Below are positions 1 through 10,464 of a stretch of 64,000 nucleotides of DNA, one piece after another. Position numbers and translations under genes: made by a program. The notes beneath the pieces were generated by a model. It ran no database searches. It saw only the letters and a program-made list of their open reading frames with translations, and was not told where the DNA came from. This stretch comes from Trichopria drosophilae (lineage: Eukaryota; Arthropoda; Insecta; Hymenoptera; Diapriidae): assembly GCA_030407085.1 (NCBI GenBank), contig CM059585.1:1683001-1747000 (forward strand), in the 5' to 3' direction. Each line of letters begins with the position of its first letter. Position 1 is the first letter of the stretch.

Positions 1-1230
1 TTAAAGCTCCGATTGCAAAGTAAAAACATTATTTAATAAATCTATATTTGCAAATATTATATAATAATTCCTATATTTATCGATAATCCCGTATATTTGC
101 TTTTATTGTTTCTACGTCCTGAGCGAATTTACCATTATGTAAATACATTAGTCACTTTCAGCTCTTAATTGAAAATGGGATCATAAGTAAATATTTCACC
201 ATTATCCACAGAAATTATCCAATATTGCTCAAAAGTTATTCAGACATTCGATTATACATAAAATTATTAAAATAAAATTTGAAATCAAAATGAATTTAAA
301 AAAATCGGAGGTCATATTCATACCCAAAAGAGCTTCATGAATTCGCTCCGCCATTCTAAATTTTCAATGTTAGTTATTTTAGGTTATTTTAGACGTATTC
401 AAAATGACGAATTTAGATTACCAATATCGCGATATTCCATTTTGTATCGCGAGTAACCTAGACGATTCCAGAGTCAAGATTCTCAGTTAATTAACGATTC
501 AAAAATAAATAAAGAATTTTCAAAAGGCGTTTAGTAAACAGAAAAAAATTCAATAAAAGAAAGGTAACTTTATTCCCTTTACGTACAATTTTCGTTATCA
601 CCCAGTCGTTAAAAGTAATCGCAATTGTGCAGATAAAAGCGTGACTTTATACAAACTCTATTTGCTGCACTGCATACGGATGGGACAAGGAGGCCAAATA
701 AAAATGAAAGAAGGAAGAAAGCGTGCGATATCAGGCGTAAATTTACGTCGAGAAGGAAAAATAATAACAAAAGATACGTATTTTCTATTGTTTCTTTTTT
801 TCGAACATATCCACTCAATAGCGCAGAACTGACAATCAAGATTCGAATTTCGCGGATCGTTGCACACGTGATTTTCAAGCGTTACTCCTTTCAATTAGCG
901 AATGATAAGGGAGTCACTTTTCGCGCGAGTGATGATTCTATTACGTTTTAACGAATTTCGAGTTTTCATTATCGTGTAGATGTGCGACGAAATGATAGAG
1001 CCCGTATTCGTAGGTGACCTTTAAGATTCATTCTGCGATTAAATATGAAATATATGGTTTCGCTTATTTGTACTTGTAATCTGTTGTTTCGATTTTGCGG
1101 AAAAAAACATTTGAAATAATTTTCTATTTTTCAAAATATTTTTCTTTTGGCACGTGGCCATTTTGTTTAACTGAAAGATTAGAAACCACCAAGGTGTTAT
1201 GCCATGAAAAAGTAACGTTTCTAACGCCTA

Positions 1231-1274
1231 CCTCATGGTAGCGCACCTCCAACCCGATCATTCTCGCAAGTGGT
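1231..1274 (+). promoter_or_regulatory. Bipartite TCTCGCAAG motif, copy 1
   Basis: The core at 1256-1274 reads GATCATTCTCGCAAGTGGT. It is identical over 19 bases to the core at 24632-24650, although the flanks are not a copied repeat. A GC-rich partner, GGTAGCGCACC, sits upstream at 1237-1247, ending about 18 bp before TCTCGC. This is a likely protein-binding site; the function is inferred only from recurrence. Confidence 0.5.
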
Positions 1275-2344
1275 GAAAAACGGACTTAGTTGTAGTAAGT
1301 AATTCTAGGCACACTTACTGTATTATTGCTCCAACTATCCCTAATACAGAAAGTCATCTTACCTAAAACAGAAAAAGAAAATATTATTAATACACAGAAT
1401 AATTTTATGTGAAAAATATTACATTTTAAATTACTTAAATATCTTGTGAGAAGCAAAAACACAGAAACATGTCAACTTTTATTGGATGTTATACACAACC
1501 TTGACTTATTTTCACTTTTTCAATATTCGATGAAGAACTATACGCTCGAAAAAACAAAAATATTATTAAATTCATTCGCTCAAAAAAATATCTTGCTATA
1601 GAAAAAATTTTTTCGAAATCATGAAACTAAAAATAAACGTCATCCTCACTCCGCAGAATTTATTTTTACAGCGCGAAATCGATCGTGCTTTCGAAATTAG
1701 TGCGGAAAAGCGAAAGTGAAAGTTCAAGAGAAATGTTTGTGCTTATTTCGCCGCTGTAAAATGTTAAAAATATCCGATTTCGGAGTCATTGTTGTACCTA
1801 AAACTTTTCAAAATTATAGAAATGTTTTTAATAAATCTTGGCAAATTTATGACGTAGTACTGGACGTCCGTGAAATCGAGATGAAGGCATAGATATATAT
1901 ATGAAACCGGGAAACCGGTAACGAATCTCGAATAACGGGTTTTGGGGGCACTCTTAACAGAACAGTATTACCGCGATAACGAACTCGTTCCTACAGCTTC
2001 CTTTTTTTACTTGGAACGTTTCGCGAATGTTGATGCGCCGGTTTCTTTTTTTAACTCCCCTTTTTTCTCAGGAAATGTTTATTTTTAGTGCCGATAAACA
2101 ACAATCAATGGCAGCTGCGGATTTGAGATGACTTTCGAAAATTGCGGTTTTGCTCGAAAGGATAATTGGGTCTTTCTAAATCGTCGACCTGTTTCTCCAG
2201 TTTCTTGGGTTTCTCGTATTCATAAGAAGGCAGTGCCAGTTTTTACAAATTCTAATAAATAGTTACAGAACATCAATTGTAAGAACAAAACGATTATTGC
2301 CTCTTTCAATTGTCCATGGCAGCCATGTTTCGGTTTTTGGAGTT

Positions 2345-2398
2345 ATAGGTTAGGTTAGGTTCGACTGAAGGTTAGGTAAGGGGAGGTTAGGTTAAGTT
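2345..2398 (+). repeat. GGTTA (TTAGG-type) repeat patch
   Basis: Several AGGTTAGGTT-type units are clustered here, three of them in perfect tandem near the left end, followed by interrupted copies. TTAGG is the usual insect telomere unit, and short interstitial GGTTA runs are common in hymenopteran intergenic DNA. The patch is too short and too interrupted to be a telomere. Single short copies also occur near 18.60 and 63.42 kb. Confidence 0.6.
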
Positions 2399-3839
2399 GC
2401 ATTCTAATAAAATTTAACCAATGTTATGAAAACTTTCAATTTTTACAAATGTATCTTAAAGCGCCAAACCAGAAGCGAAAGTAAATATAAAAGAGAAACG
2501 ACAAGTAAAGAAGATAAAAACAAAATTTAATTATATCAAGACATTCCTTTTGAAAATGCGAATGTTTTACGAGACGCTAAATCGGTCACTGGACTCTTCC
2601 GGCCTTAATACGTCGACCAATCGAGTAAAAAATTTCATTCGCCTATAATAGCGGATGACCTTCGACAGTTTATATTGAAACGATTGGCTTTTTTTTTAAT
2701 ACAAATGTTTTGATATTCGGTCGAAAAGTTTATTACGGACTGCCGTCTAAATGGTGAATCAAAAAACCTCGTAAAAGAAATAAAAAGACATGGAAGTTTT
2801 TGTCTCTGCTATATTACATTTAAATGAAATATGGCGTATCAAGATATATGAAAGTCATTTTGATTCTAGCACATTAATCGCTCGTTATTTAAATTTTACG
2901 ATCCAGGTCAGTCACTTTTGTTTTAAAATATAAAAAGGAATTGTAACGTTCGTCGTAGTGATTTAATTTAGTTTTTCGAGTAATAAAAATCGATACTGAT
3001 AGAAATAGATCGCTAAATGACGACTATTGAGTATTCGGTAACATAATCGAGGAATATTTTCTGATAATAAATACAGAAATAGATTTGAAGGTAATGAAGC
3101 TACTAAAGTATGAGTCAGTTTTATTACATTTTTGAATGGACTGTAATTCTTTATTGAAATGTTTGCGTGTTTTTGTTTAACAATTTTGACTGAGATTTAA
3201 TAAGTAATAAATAGATCTAATGTAAGATTATCAAACTTAATTATCGAAGAAAAAAGTTAGAAAAAACTTTTCAGAATGGCAATTCTGTTCTTCTGTTAAT
3301 TGTACTTGACAAAACAAAACTGTATGCTGTAATTAAAATAAAACTTCTAAAATTAAGTGAAAATAGTATAAGAAACCTGTTTTTTAATTCTTTAAACTGT
3401 TTAGAGTATATCAAAGTATATTACACGTAATTTGCTAGTTAACAATCCAATTTTTAATACTTTTATGTGGTTAAATGAACTTTAAAATGCAGGAAAATTT
3501 AAATTGCAGGTAATATCGTTTTCAATTATTTTTAATAAATGTACATTACAATTATATTACACCTCTTAAATTTGATTGTTAACTTTACAGTTTAAGTATT
3601 TATAAACTAGTCATTATAACTTTAGATAACAGCTAATAACGACTGATATAGAACTCAAACAGTTGTTTTTAGCCTGTCTTTACTTCACGCGATTAAAATG
3701 TTGTTTTCGTTTTATTAAAATATTAACAATACTGTGATTTGTTAAAAATAATAGTTTGGAACGATTACAATTTTCAAAAACCACGATATTAAAATTCATT
3801 AATATTGATAATAATCAACAAAATTTAAGGGGAAAAAAG

Positions 3840-4510
3840 TGAAAAATTGAAAATGAGTATGAAAAATATACGAAAAACATTTTTCGTAATCACAAATATC
3901 GGACAATTCTCAAAAAATGCTGAATTTTTCGAAAAACTTCATTTCTGGTGTAATAAACTTTTTCTTAAATCCTCGACTTCAAACAAGTCGATTTAAAAAG
4001 GTCTTAAAATATTAAGAATTAATATCGTTGCACATTTTTCCAGAAAAACATGGAAAAATTCGTAAAAAACTGAGAATTAACCTTGTTTTAAATTTTTCAA
4101 AAAATTTCCAATATGTTTCAAAAAGAAAATGTTATCGAAAAATAAGATCCGAAGTATGAAAAATCTATTGCAAAATATTTTCATAATCATAAACATTGGA
4201 CAATTAAAAAAAACGAAATTTTTCGAAAAAATTACCAAAATACAAAAAAAAACACTTGATTTCTGGGGTAATATAGCTCTAATATCCTCGACTTCAAAAA
4301 AGTTCAAAACATCGATTTACAAAAGTCGTAAAAAGCTGAAAATTAATAAATTTTTTCGAAAATTAAAAAAAATGTTAAAAAGGTCGTAAAAAATGTGAAT
4401 TAATATAGTCCCAACATTTCTTACGAAAATTCCAACAATAGTATAAAAATAAAAACATGGAGAAATTCGTAAAAAATTGAGAATTAAGAATTTTTCAGCG
4501 TTTTTCGGAA
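3840..4510 (+). repeat. Degenerate tandem duplication, ~300-400 bp period
   Basis: Landmarks recur in the same order. GGACAATT starts at 3901 and 4198, CCTCGACTTCAAA at 3971 and 4286, and an AAAACATGG...AATTCGTAAAAAA block at about 4045 and 4452. Offsets of 297, 315 and about 407 show indels between copies. The unit is AT-rich and has no coding signal. An 86-residue open frame across the second copy is low-complexity and rejected as a gene. Confidence 0.55.
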
Positions 4511-4639
4511 AAATTTCATACAGTAAATGAAAAATGATGGAGAAAAACCTTGATAATTCTCACAAAACTAATTCGAATTTGAAAAATAACAAAAAATGTG
4601 TATATTCTTTGCGCACGCATAAATTTTTGCAAAAAAAGG

Positions 4640-4960
4640 CCTCCTGAAGTTTGAGGCAAAACGTGTATGTGACGTAAGGTATCACGTAGGTATACATGCG
4701 ATAAGTAAACGTTGCATACGTCTGAACCGCGGCATTACCGTATCGGAGACCGTTTCAAGGATGCAACGAAACAAATAGGAGCGATTGTGTCAATTAAGTT
4801 TTAAGTGGTTCTATAGGCGCTTGTCCTCACACTTAAGCGTTCTAGCCAATAGGACGAACCTCGGACAGTCGTCGACACGTGTCTTTCTTTATAGCGAAAT
4901 GCAACGTGACATTTGTGTCTGTCAAGAATCCCGATCATTCGCAGAGCACGAGATATTAAA
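4640..4960. other. GC-elevated unassigned block
   Basis: This block has clearly more G+C and CpG than the AT-rich DNA on either side, and contains a palindromic ACACGTGT E-box at 4876-4883. No open frame, splice pair or RNA fold was found. It could be a conserved regulatory element, but nothing in the sequence proves it. Confidence 0.25.
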
Positions 4961-5214
4961 GTGATTTTATGTCGCAACGAGAAATGCTTGAACCCTTTCC
5001 AGAGAAATGTATTGTGTCAATAACAAATAATTAACATATAAAAATCAACTAAAGGGAAGGAATAATCGGCTTATTATTTATACAAATGTTGACATAACAT
5101 TGAAAAAATTACTTTTCTCCGATTTGGAACTCAAGTTCTTCCTGATTCCTAAATGTTTTTCAAACACTGGAATTATTTTTGAAAGTGTTGCACTTTTCTA
5201 ATAGCCATCCTACA

Positions 5215-5640
5215 ACATTTTTTTGTATTTTTCCAATTTTTCAAAATTTTGCATTTTTGTCAATTACTACAAATTTTTGTCCTTTGCCACCAACAATGGT
5301 CAACTGTTTATTACATGTAACTATGTTTTATTGGAATTGTGGTCTGGTCATTTTAATAGTTTTCGGAAATTTTGCAAAATTTTGAATTTTTGATAATTAT
5401 TGCAAATTTTTCTCCTTTACTGCCAATATTTGTCAAATATGTCTATTGTATGTAATTATATTGTATTGGAATTGTTATCAGATCATGTTAATATTCTTTA
5501 AACATTTTTTTATTCATGCAATTTTTCAAAATTTTACATTTTTTTCAATTTTAGTCAATTTTTATCCATTTCTATCGATGCTTGTCAACTGACCATTCTT
5601 TGCTATTCTCAATCACTTTTCTTAGAAATTTTCAAACGTT
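5215..5640 (+). repeat. Tandem repeat, ~135 bp period, three degenerate copies
   Basis: AATTTTTGTCCTTT near 5271 recurs as AATTTTTCTCCTTT near 5404. TTGGAATTGTGGTCTGGTCA near 5331 recurs about 135 bp later as TTGGAATTGTTATCAGATCA. A third, more diverged copy starts near 5505. The unit is rich in AATTTT and noncoding. The stretch from 5650 to 6180 after it is AT-rich with nothing recognisable. Confidence 0.6.
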
Positions 5641-6179
5641 TATATAATTTACTGGGCATTTCTTGCTTTTTGCAATTTCGAAAAATGGACTCATATTAAC
5701 TATCATGACTCAGATATCTATTTTCCGTAAAAATTACTACAATTTTTGTAACGTTTACTATCAGTTTGGTGTAAATTCTACATATTTATTCTCAAATTGA
5801 TAAAAATTCGAGTAGTTGTTGAAAAATGTTGAAAATAATTGTTGAAATTACAAAATTCGTAAAAATTTTCCAAATCGAGATTCATAACAAAAACATTTAA
5901 ATATTTGACAAGGTCCATTTTTAATAATATTCAATAACAAATATCAATTTTTTTTCAGAAATTTTCATTTTTATTTTCGTAAATCTTCGTCTATTTTCCT
6001 AAAGATTATTTCAATATTCATCAACTTTCCTTTAATAGATAACTCAATAGTAAATTTTGTTAAAATTTTCCCAAAATTCAGTTACTTCAAAACATTTGAA
6101 AATTAAAAAAAAATCCATATTTTTAAAAAATTGTTCAACAAACAAAATGTATAACGTAACAATAACCAAGTACTTTCGG

Positions 6180-6670
6180 TAAATGAAAGAGCTGTGTACT
6201 TTGGTTGGCCGAAGCGAGAATGCAGGCGGGTAAATTGAGCTGCATTTTTGAAGAGCGGAAGTAGCGCTCGAACGAAGGTTAAATAAATGAAAAGAAATTA
6301 ATGAAGGCCGCGGCCGACGGGGAAGATTTTTCCGTGCGTGATGCGTAATCGGAGCATGCATTTCGGAGGGTATTGTTCGACCCTCTCGAATTTTCCGGGA
6401 TATTACCCGACTAAGGCACCATCACGGAGCCTCGGGCTGGAACAGTCGGGAACCACAAATATTAGCATTAATATTGGCAGTCGGGTTAGCTTCGCTATAG
6501 TTGCTCGGATGTATACCTCGCGTCATGTGTATATCCGGCTCTGGGATGTTGTATGCGTTTTCAACCTTTCAAAATTGCGCCGCCCTCTATTGCATCGAGG
6601 CGCTTCGCTAACGCGACGTTATTTTGTATGCGTTTCCGCGCTTACCGATGCCCTTAAACAATAGGCTCGA
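6180..6670. other. GC-elevated block with CTCF-like site
   Basis: CpG and G+C rise sharply against the flanks. Open frames of 108 codons (plus) and 105 codons (minus) overlap here, but neither shows a recognisable domain or a splice context. I treat the block as possibly regulatory. A CTCF-like motif at 6577-6592 is listed separately. Confidence 0.3.
6577..6592 (-). promoter_or_regulatory. CTCF-like motif
   Basis: On the minus strand this reads CAATAGAGGGCGGCGC. It matches the CTCF core (CCASYAGRKGGC) at most informative positions, especially AGAGGGC. It is very close to the plus-strand site CAATAGATGGCGCT at 7196-7209, so the two sites are in opposite orientation about 0.6 kb apart. CTCF is conserved in insects; occupancy here is inferred. 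Confidence 0.4.
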
Positions 6671-7195
6671 AATCTTGTTTAGCATTTTGGTTACCAGAGT
6701 TGACGTTTCCCACTTGAAAATCGCACCTTTCAGGTATCTCATTTACTAATTTAACCTAATAAAGTTTCAAAATAATTTTGGAACATTTTTCATTTTTAAA
6801 TATTCCCGGTCGAAAGTTATATTAGACTTATCCCCACCCTATTGTTCCGTTACGCTTCGCGACAGTCCGTTACAATTTTTGGCCAGGGTCGGCAAGGATC
6901 GGCAAACCTCGAAACGCTTCGGTTAGACATACACTAGCGCCGAAAGTACGAAAGTGGAGGTTATGTACGAAAATGGAAGATATAACTAAGGACAACTTCG
7001 CTGTCGTGAAAGAACCTAATTTATATTACAATTTAGTAATTTTATGGAATATTATGTTAAAATTTAATAGTTTTAGGAACAATTTTACATAATATTTTAA
7101 ATAACTTTTCTGCAAATAACGTATTGTAAAATGCTGATATACTGGTAACATAAAGCACTATCATTTTTAATAACGTACGCAGTACAACAGGGCGT

Positions 7196-7209
7196 CAATA
7201 GATGGCGCT
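7196..7209 (+). promoter_or_regulatory. CTCF-like motif (TAGATGGCGC)
   Basis: CAATAGATGGCGCT contains TAGATGGCGC, the form typical of insect CTCF sites. It lies directly upstream of the open frame at 7227-7454 and opposite in orientation to the site at 6577-6592. It is a motif match only. Confidence 0.45.
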
Positions 7210-7226
7210 GTTGTCATTTTGATTTC

Positions 7227-7454
7227 GTGTACTGTAAAAGACACGTTTGCCGTGTAAATACTATAAAAAAGCATAAAAACAGCTTATTATTATTAGAAAT
7301 TTATGAAATAATTTTTCCGGAAAGCCCGACAAAAGTATCGTATTTAGAGGACGACAATTTTCTTACTAAATATCCCCAAAACATAAAAGATTTGTTAGAA
7401 ACTCATATTTCCCCAACTCGATGGAAAAAAGAGATCATTATTCGTGATCTTTAA
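7227..7454 (+). CDS. Possible coding fragment, unidentified
   Basis: An open frame of 75 codons ends at a TAA. Its last 50 codons, from about FPESPTKV to EIIIRDL, have mixed amino-acid composition and non-homopolymer codons, unlike typical AT-rich chance frames. There is no in-frame ATG (the frame opens at GTG), so this is not a complete gene. It could be a terminal exon with an AAAACAG acceptor near 7281, although the polypyrimidine tract there is poor, or a gene remnant. No family was recognised. A chance frame remains quite possible. Confidence 0.22.
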   Translation: MYCKRHVCRVNTIKKHKNSLLLLEIYEIIFPESPTKVSYLEDDNFLTKYPQNIKDLLETHISPTRWKKEIIIRDL

Positions 7455-7469
7455 AGGTATTACATCCAC

Positions 7470-8500
7470 TTAACAACGGCGGCTCTCGGGCGGAACCTTA
7501 ATAGATAGTGAATGCCTCTATTATTAGTGAAGTGGCGCGGCGGCCTAACCTCAAAAACGTCGGCGATTCTGCTGTCGAGAGGCTCGATTCAAAAGCGAGA
7601 TTTTCGCAGCTTCTTCTAAATCGAGCCTGCAGTACAATATCCACCTAACACGACCTACATTAAGGGCTTCTGGCAAGGTTCCAGAATCGAGCAACGAAAC
7701 ATACAGAGCGTGGGTGCTCGTTAACGGATACCAACCGACAATTAAGCGTACCTAATCGATCAGGTATAGAGGCGCTTAACGTTAGAAAGGCATTTAAACG
7801 TCCTTTCACACGTCTCGTCAGTACCGGTAACCTCAAAAAAATTGTTATCTCGAATTTCAGAAATCCCGAATTCCCATCGGGGAATATACTGCGCGTATGC
7901 GGTTTTGTGTACTTCTTTAGAATCGGGTATCGGGAGAATCGATCGGGCGATGCTTTGTGGTATTTCGCGGCACAGATTTCGAATACATCCACACAACCAT
8001 CTTTCGTCGATAACCCGAGTCCTGAAATTATTCCTTCGTAGAATATTTTATCGAACCCTGCAAGATACATAAACCGCATAAACCCACGTAAAAAATACTC
8101 TGTCGGTAATGCAGAATTGTACCGATGATCGGAATAAGGTTCCCGTACTGCACATACTTAACAGTTATAAATAAAATAGACAATTCTACATTTAAATTTA
8201 ACAATGAAACAATGTTGTCTTTGTGGCTATGATAGGGTCCATTGGAGTCTTTCTAATATATGAGATGAGACACTGACGATATTTCGTGGTCGCTACCGTT
8301 GGCCGTCCAACTAAACCGCATGGCGGCGCGTCGAGAACTTTGTGCCTCCCACCATAGTACCCCCTATTCACAGTACACCATAGAACTTTCCCCTTCCTCT
8401 GTTCCTTACATCACGCAATATCCATGGTTTATGATAGGAGAAATTAGTGAGAGGCGGAAAGGTGAACTTTATCTGAAAACTAAAACTTTATGTTGAACAC
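7470..8500. other. GC-elevated block with a 139-codon minus frame
   Basis: This is the longest block of raised G+C left of 12 kb. It holds the longest open frame in the window, at 8079-7660 on the minus strand (139 codons, opening RFMYLAGFDKIFYEG). Another minus frame at 7996-7760 (78 codons) and a plus frame at 7842-8072 overlap it, so GC bias alone could keep stops rare. No domain, signal peptide or clear splice pair was found. Conserved noncoding DNA and an exon remnant are both possible. Confidence 0.25.
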
Positions 8501-8739
8501 AATTGACTGACTAATATATCGTGTGATAAAAAATGGTGGCTTTTATCTTAACAAGGACTTTATCCCAGTGTATAAACTACCACCACGTACAACATAATAT
8601 TTCATGAAAAGAAACTATCCGGAACGTCTGTTTTGACAATTAGTTTTTTATCAAAATTCCTGCAAGTCGTAACGTCTTCCAAAACAAGAAAAAGTCATCA
8701 TTAAACAGCACCGCTATTCTTTTCCGGATTGTGTTTACC

Positions 8740-9170
8740 TTTTGCTTCTCGGAAGGAGCTCCTCTATGCTAATGATCATTCAAGTCGCAAAAACTAAATC
8801 TCAGTAGTAAAATGCAAAACTGACAAAACGAAAAAATATGTTTACACACTCGGTAAAAATACTACGCCTAGCGTACATATATAAAACTTGTCATCCTCTG
8901 ACACGCGCGTTTTCTGGAAATTACTGGGAGCAGGTACACAGCGTTCGGTATCAGCGATTTTGACGTACGCCTTTTTGCCGTATGACGTTTACGTCCGGTT
9001 CTGGCACTTTCGCAGTGGGAAACCGGTTTGCCAGTCTCGATCCAATTCCGTCCATCACGGAAAAAAACGAAGACGTCTTGGTGTCCCAACGGAGCTGACC
9101 GAAGATAGGTCCGACGCGTCGCGGGTGTTAACTACTTATGACATCCGAATTTCTTAGCTTTTCGAACCTA
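8740..9170. other. GC-elevated block, TATA-like sequence at left edge
   Basis: TATATAAAAC at 8877-8886 borders a CpG-rich segment with overlapping frames of 89 (plus) and 73 (minus) codons. I found no initiator at the expected 30 bp spacing and no recognisable protein. It is probably noncoding or regulatory. Confidence 0.25.
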
Positions 9171-9995
9171 CTGGGAACTCTTTGGAGTGTAAAAATTTAA
9201 AACCATTGTATTCGACAAATATCAAAAGTGTGTGAAAACTGAATGGAAAAAAGAAAGTTGATTTAATAATTTATGAGGATTATCGAAATTTGTTTGAAAA
9301 TATCGAACAGTCGAATATCGACAGCTATTGACAACTTGTGCAACTTTTCAAAATGGATAAGATAAAGGTAAAATACCTGATAAGTAGACAGAAATCATGG
9401 TCCATATTTAAAATTCCTTATTTAAAATAAAAAACCTATCGAAAATGTAAAAAACTTCAAAACGTGATTCTAAGCCGTCCACATAATAAAACTCCCTTTT
9501 ATTTAGAAAACAATCCCAGTTTTAAGATCGTGTTTATAATTCAATCGCCAGAATCGTCCTCTCGCGTAAAAATGTCAGTCCATTTTATAAAGTCGAGTGA
9601 AAAGTAAATTTGAAAAGAATAACGTTTTAGAGGACTCTGCAAACGCAAATATGAAAAATAATTTTTAACTGAAAAATCAACATTGTGAGAGAGATTGATT
9701 AACCACTAATCGCTTCTGGTATTGACCAAGATTGCACAAATAACATTACGGCGATGATTGAAATGTAAACAACAGAAAGCTGTACACCTGATCGTTTAGA
9801 GAAGGGAAACGCGGCGTTGGAGCGTGGCAAAAACAACTGACGCAAGAAATTTGCAAATGCGTAATTTTATCCAGAAAATAGAATTGCAGTAGTTTTTTGA
9901 AAAGTTTTCATTTAATGTCTTCAATTAATGTCACGTAATTTTTAATCGTTGATGATTACGGAAATGCTAATTTCGCGAGTTTATGCTATTCTTTC

Positions 9996-10008
9996 CCGCT
10001 AGAGGGCT
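9996..10008 (+). promoter_or_regulatory. CTCF-like motif (CCGCTAGAGGGC)
   Basis: CCGCTAGAGGGCT matches the CTCF core CCRSYAGRKGGC throughout its first 12 positions, the best match in the window. It is the third CTCF-like motif within 3.5 kb, which supports an insulator-like cluster. Binding is inferred from sequence only. Confidence 0.45.
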
Positions 10009-10138
10009 ACGCTTCTAGTCTCAATTATCGAAAGTACTTGATGCGTCGGTTTTATATCAGAAAATGTTTTCGCTCCCTTATTTTTGTATTATATGCAAGG
10101 GGTTGCCATTCTGATATAAATATACGAAGGTTTTAAGT

Positions 10139-10170
10139 TGTTTTTTTTTACCATAGGTCTGGACGAAGTA
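10139..10170 (-). repeat. Retroposon-like fragment with A-tail
   Basis: Read on the minus strand, TACTTCGTCCAGACCTATGG is followed within two bases by a run of nine or more A. The same block, with A in place of T at one position, occurs at 58672-58692 inside a tRNA-like sequence. A shared internal block plus a terminal A-run suggests a truncated SINE-type insertion. Confidence 0.35.
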
Positions 10171-10248
10171 CTGAATTTGGTCTCCTCGGCAAAAAAAAAA
10201 CCACCCTATAGTTTTTCATCAAATGTCGACGTTCCAGACCAAAAAAGC

Positions 10249-10275
10249 GGGTGTTGTGGGGAGGAGGGGGTGGGG
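10249..10275 (+). other. Potential G-quadruplex
   Basis: Four G-runs (GGG, GGGG, GGGGG, GGGG) are separated by loops of 6, 4 and 1 nt. This fits the canonical G3+N1-7 rule and is striking in such AT-rich DNA. Whether it folds in vivo is unknown. Confidence 0.5.
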
Positions 10276-10344
10276 ATATGACTACGTCGACACTGAAACA
10301 AAAGTTATTTTACTCCCTAGATACGAAAATAACTATTTCGATAT

Positions 10345-10462
10345 ATCCAAAAGGTATCTTATACATATCTAAAAGATATCAGTTACAGATCTTTTCGACA
10401 CTTTCAAGGTATCTTTGACGGATTGAAAGATATCCTTTAGACCTCTGTAAGTTATCTTTTTG
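10345..10462. repeat. Regularly spaced AAGGTATCTT / AAAGATATC cluster
   Basis: Near-palindromic decamers start at about 10351, 10372, 10406, 10428 and 10449, with a weaker copy near 10387. They alternate AAGGTATCTT with its approximate complement at intervals of about 21 bp, or two helical turns. It could be a diverged minisatellite or a clustered binding-site array. Confidence 0.45.
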
Positions 10463-10464
10463 CT

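Larger units (their letters stand above)
1..3820. other. AT-rich noncoding stretch
   Basis: I see no supportable gene here. Frames are closed by frequent stops and the short open stretches have no recognisable motif. Two things stand out: one copy of the recurrent TCTCGCAAG motif near 1.26 kb and a GGTTA-rich patch near 2.35 kb. Both are listed separately. Confidence 0.7.

Noticed and set aside
2345..2398. Telomere
   Set aside because: The GGTTA units are few and interrupted, and the flanks continue as ordinary intergenic DNA.
4077..4389. Overlapping lysine/phenylalanine-rich frames
   Set aside because: They are AT-rich tandem-repeat artefacts with no coding signature.
7660..8079. Longest open frame in the window (139 codons, minus strand) as a gene
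   Set aside because: GC-elevated DNA gives long frames on both strands here. There is no domain, signal, start context or splice pair, and another minus frame overlaps in a different phase.
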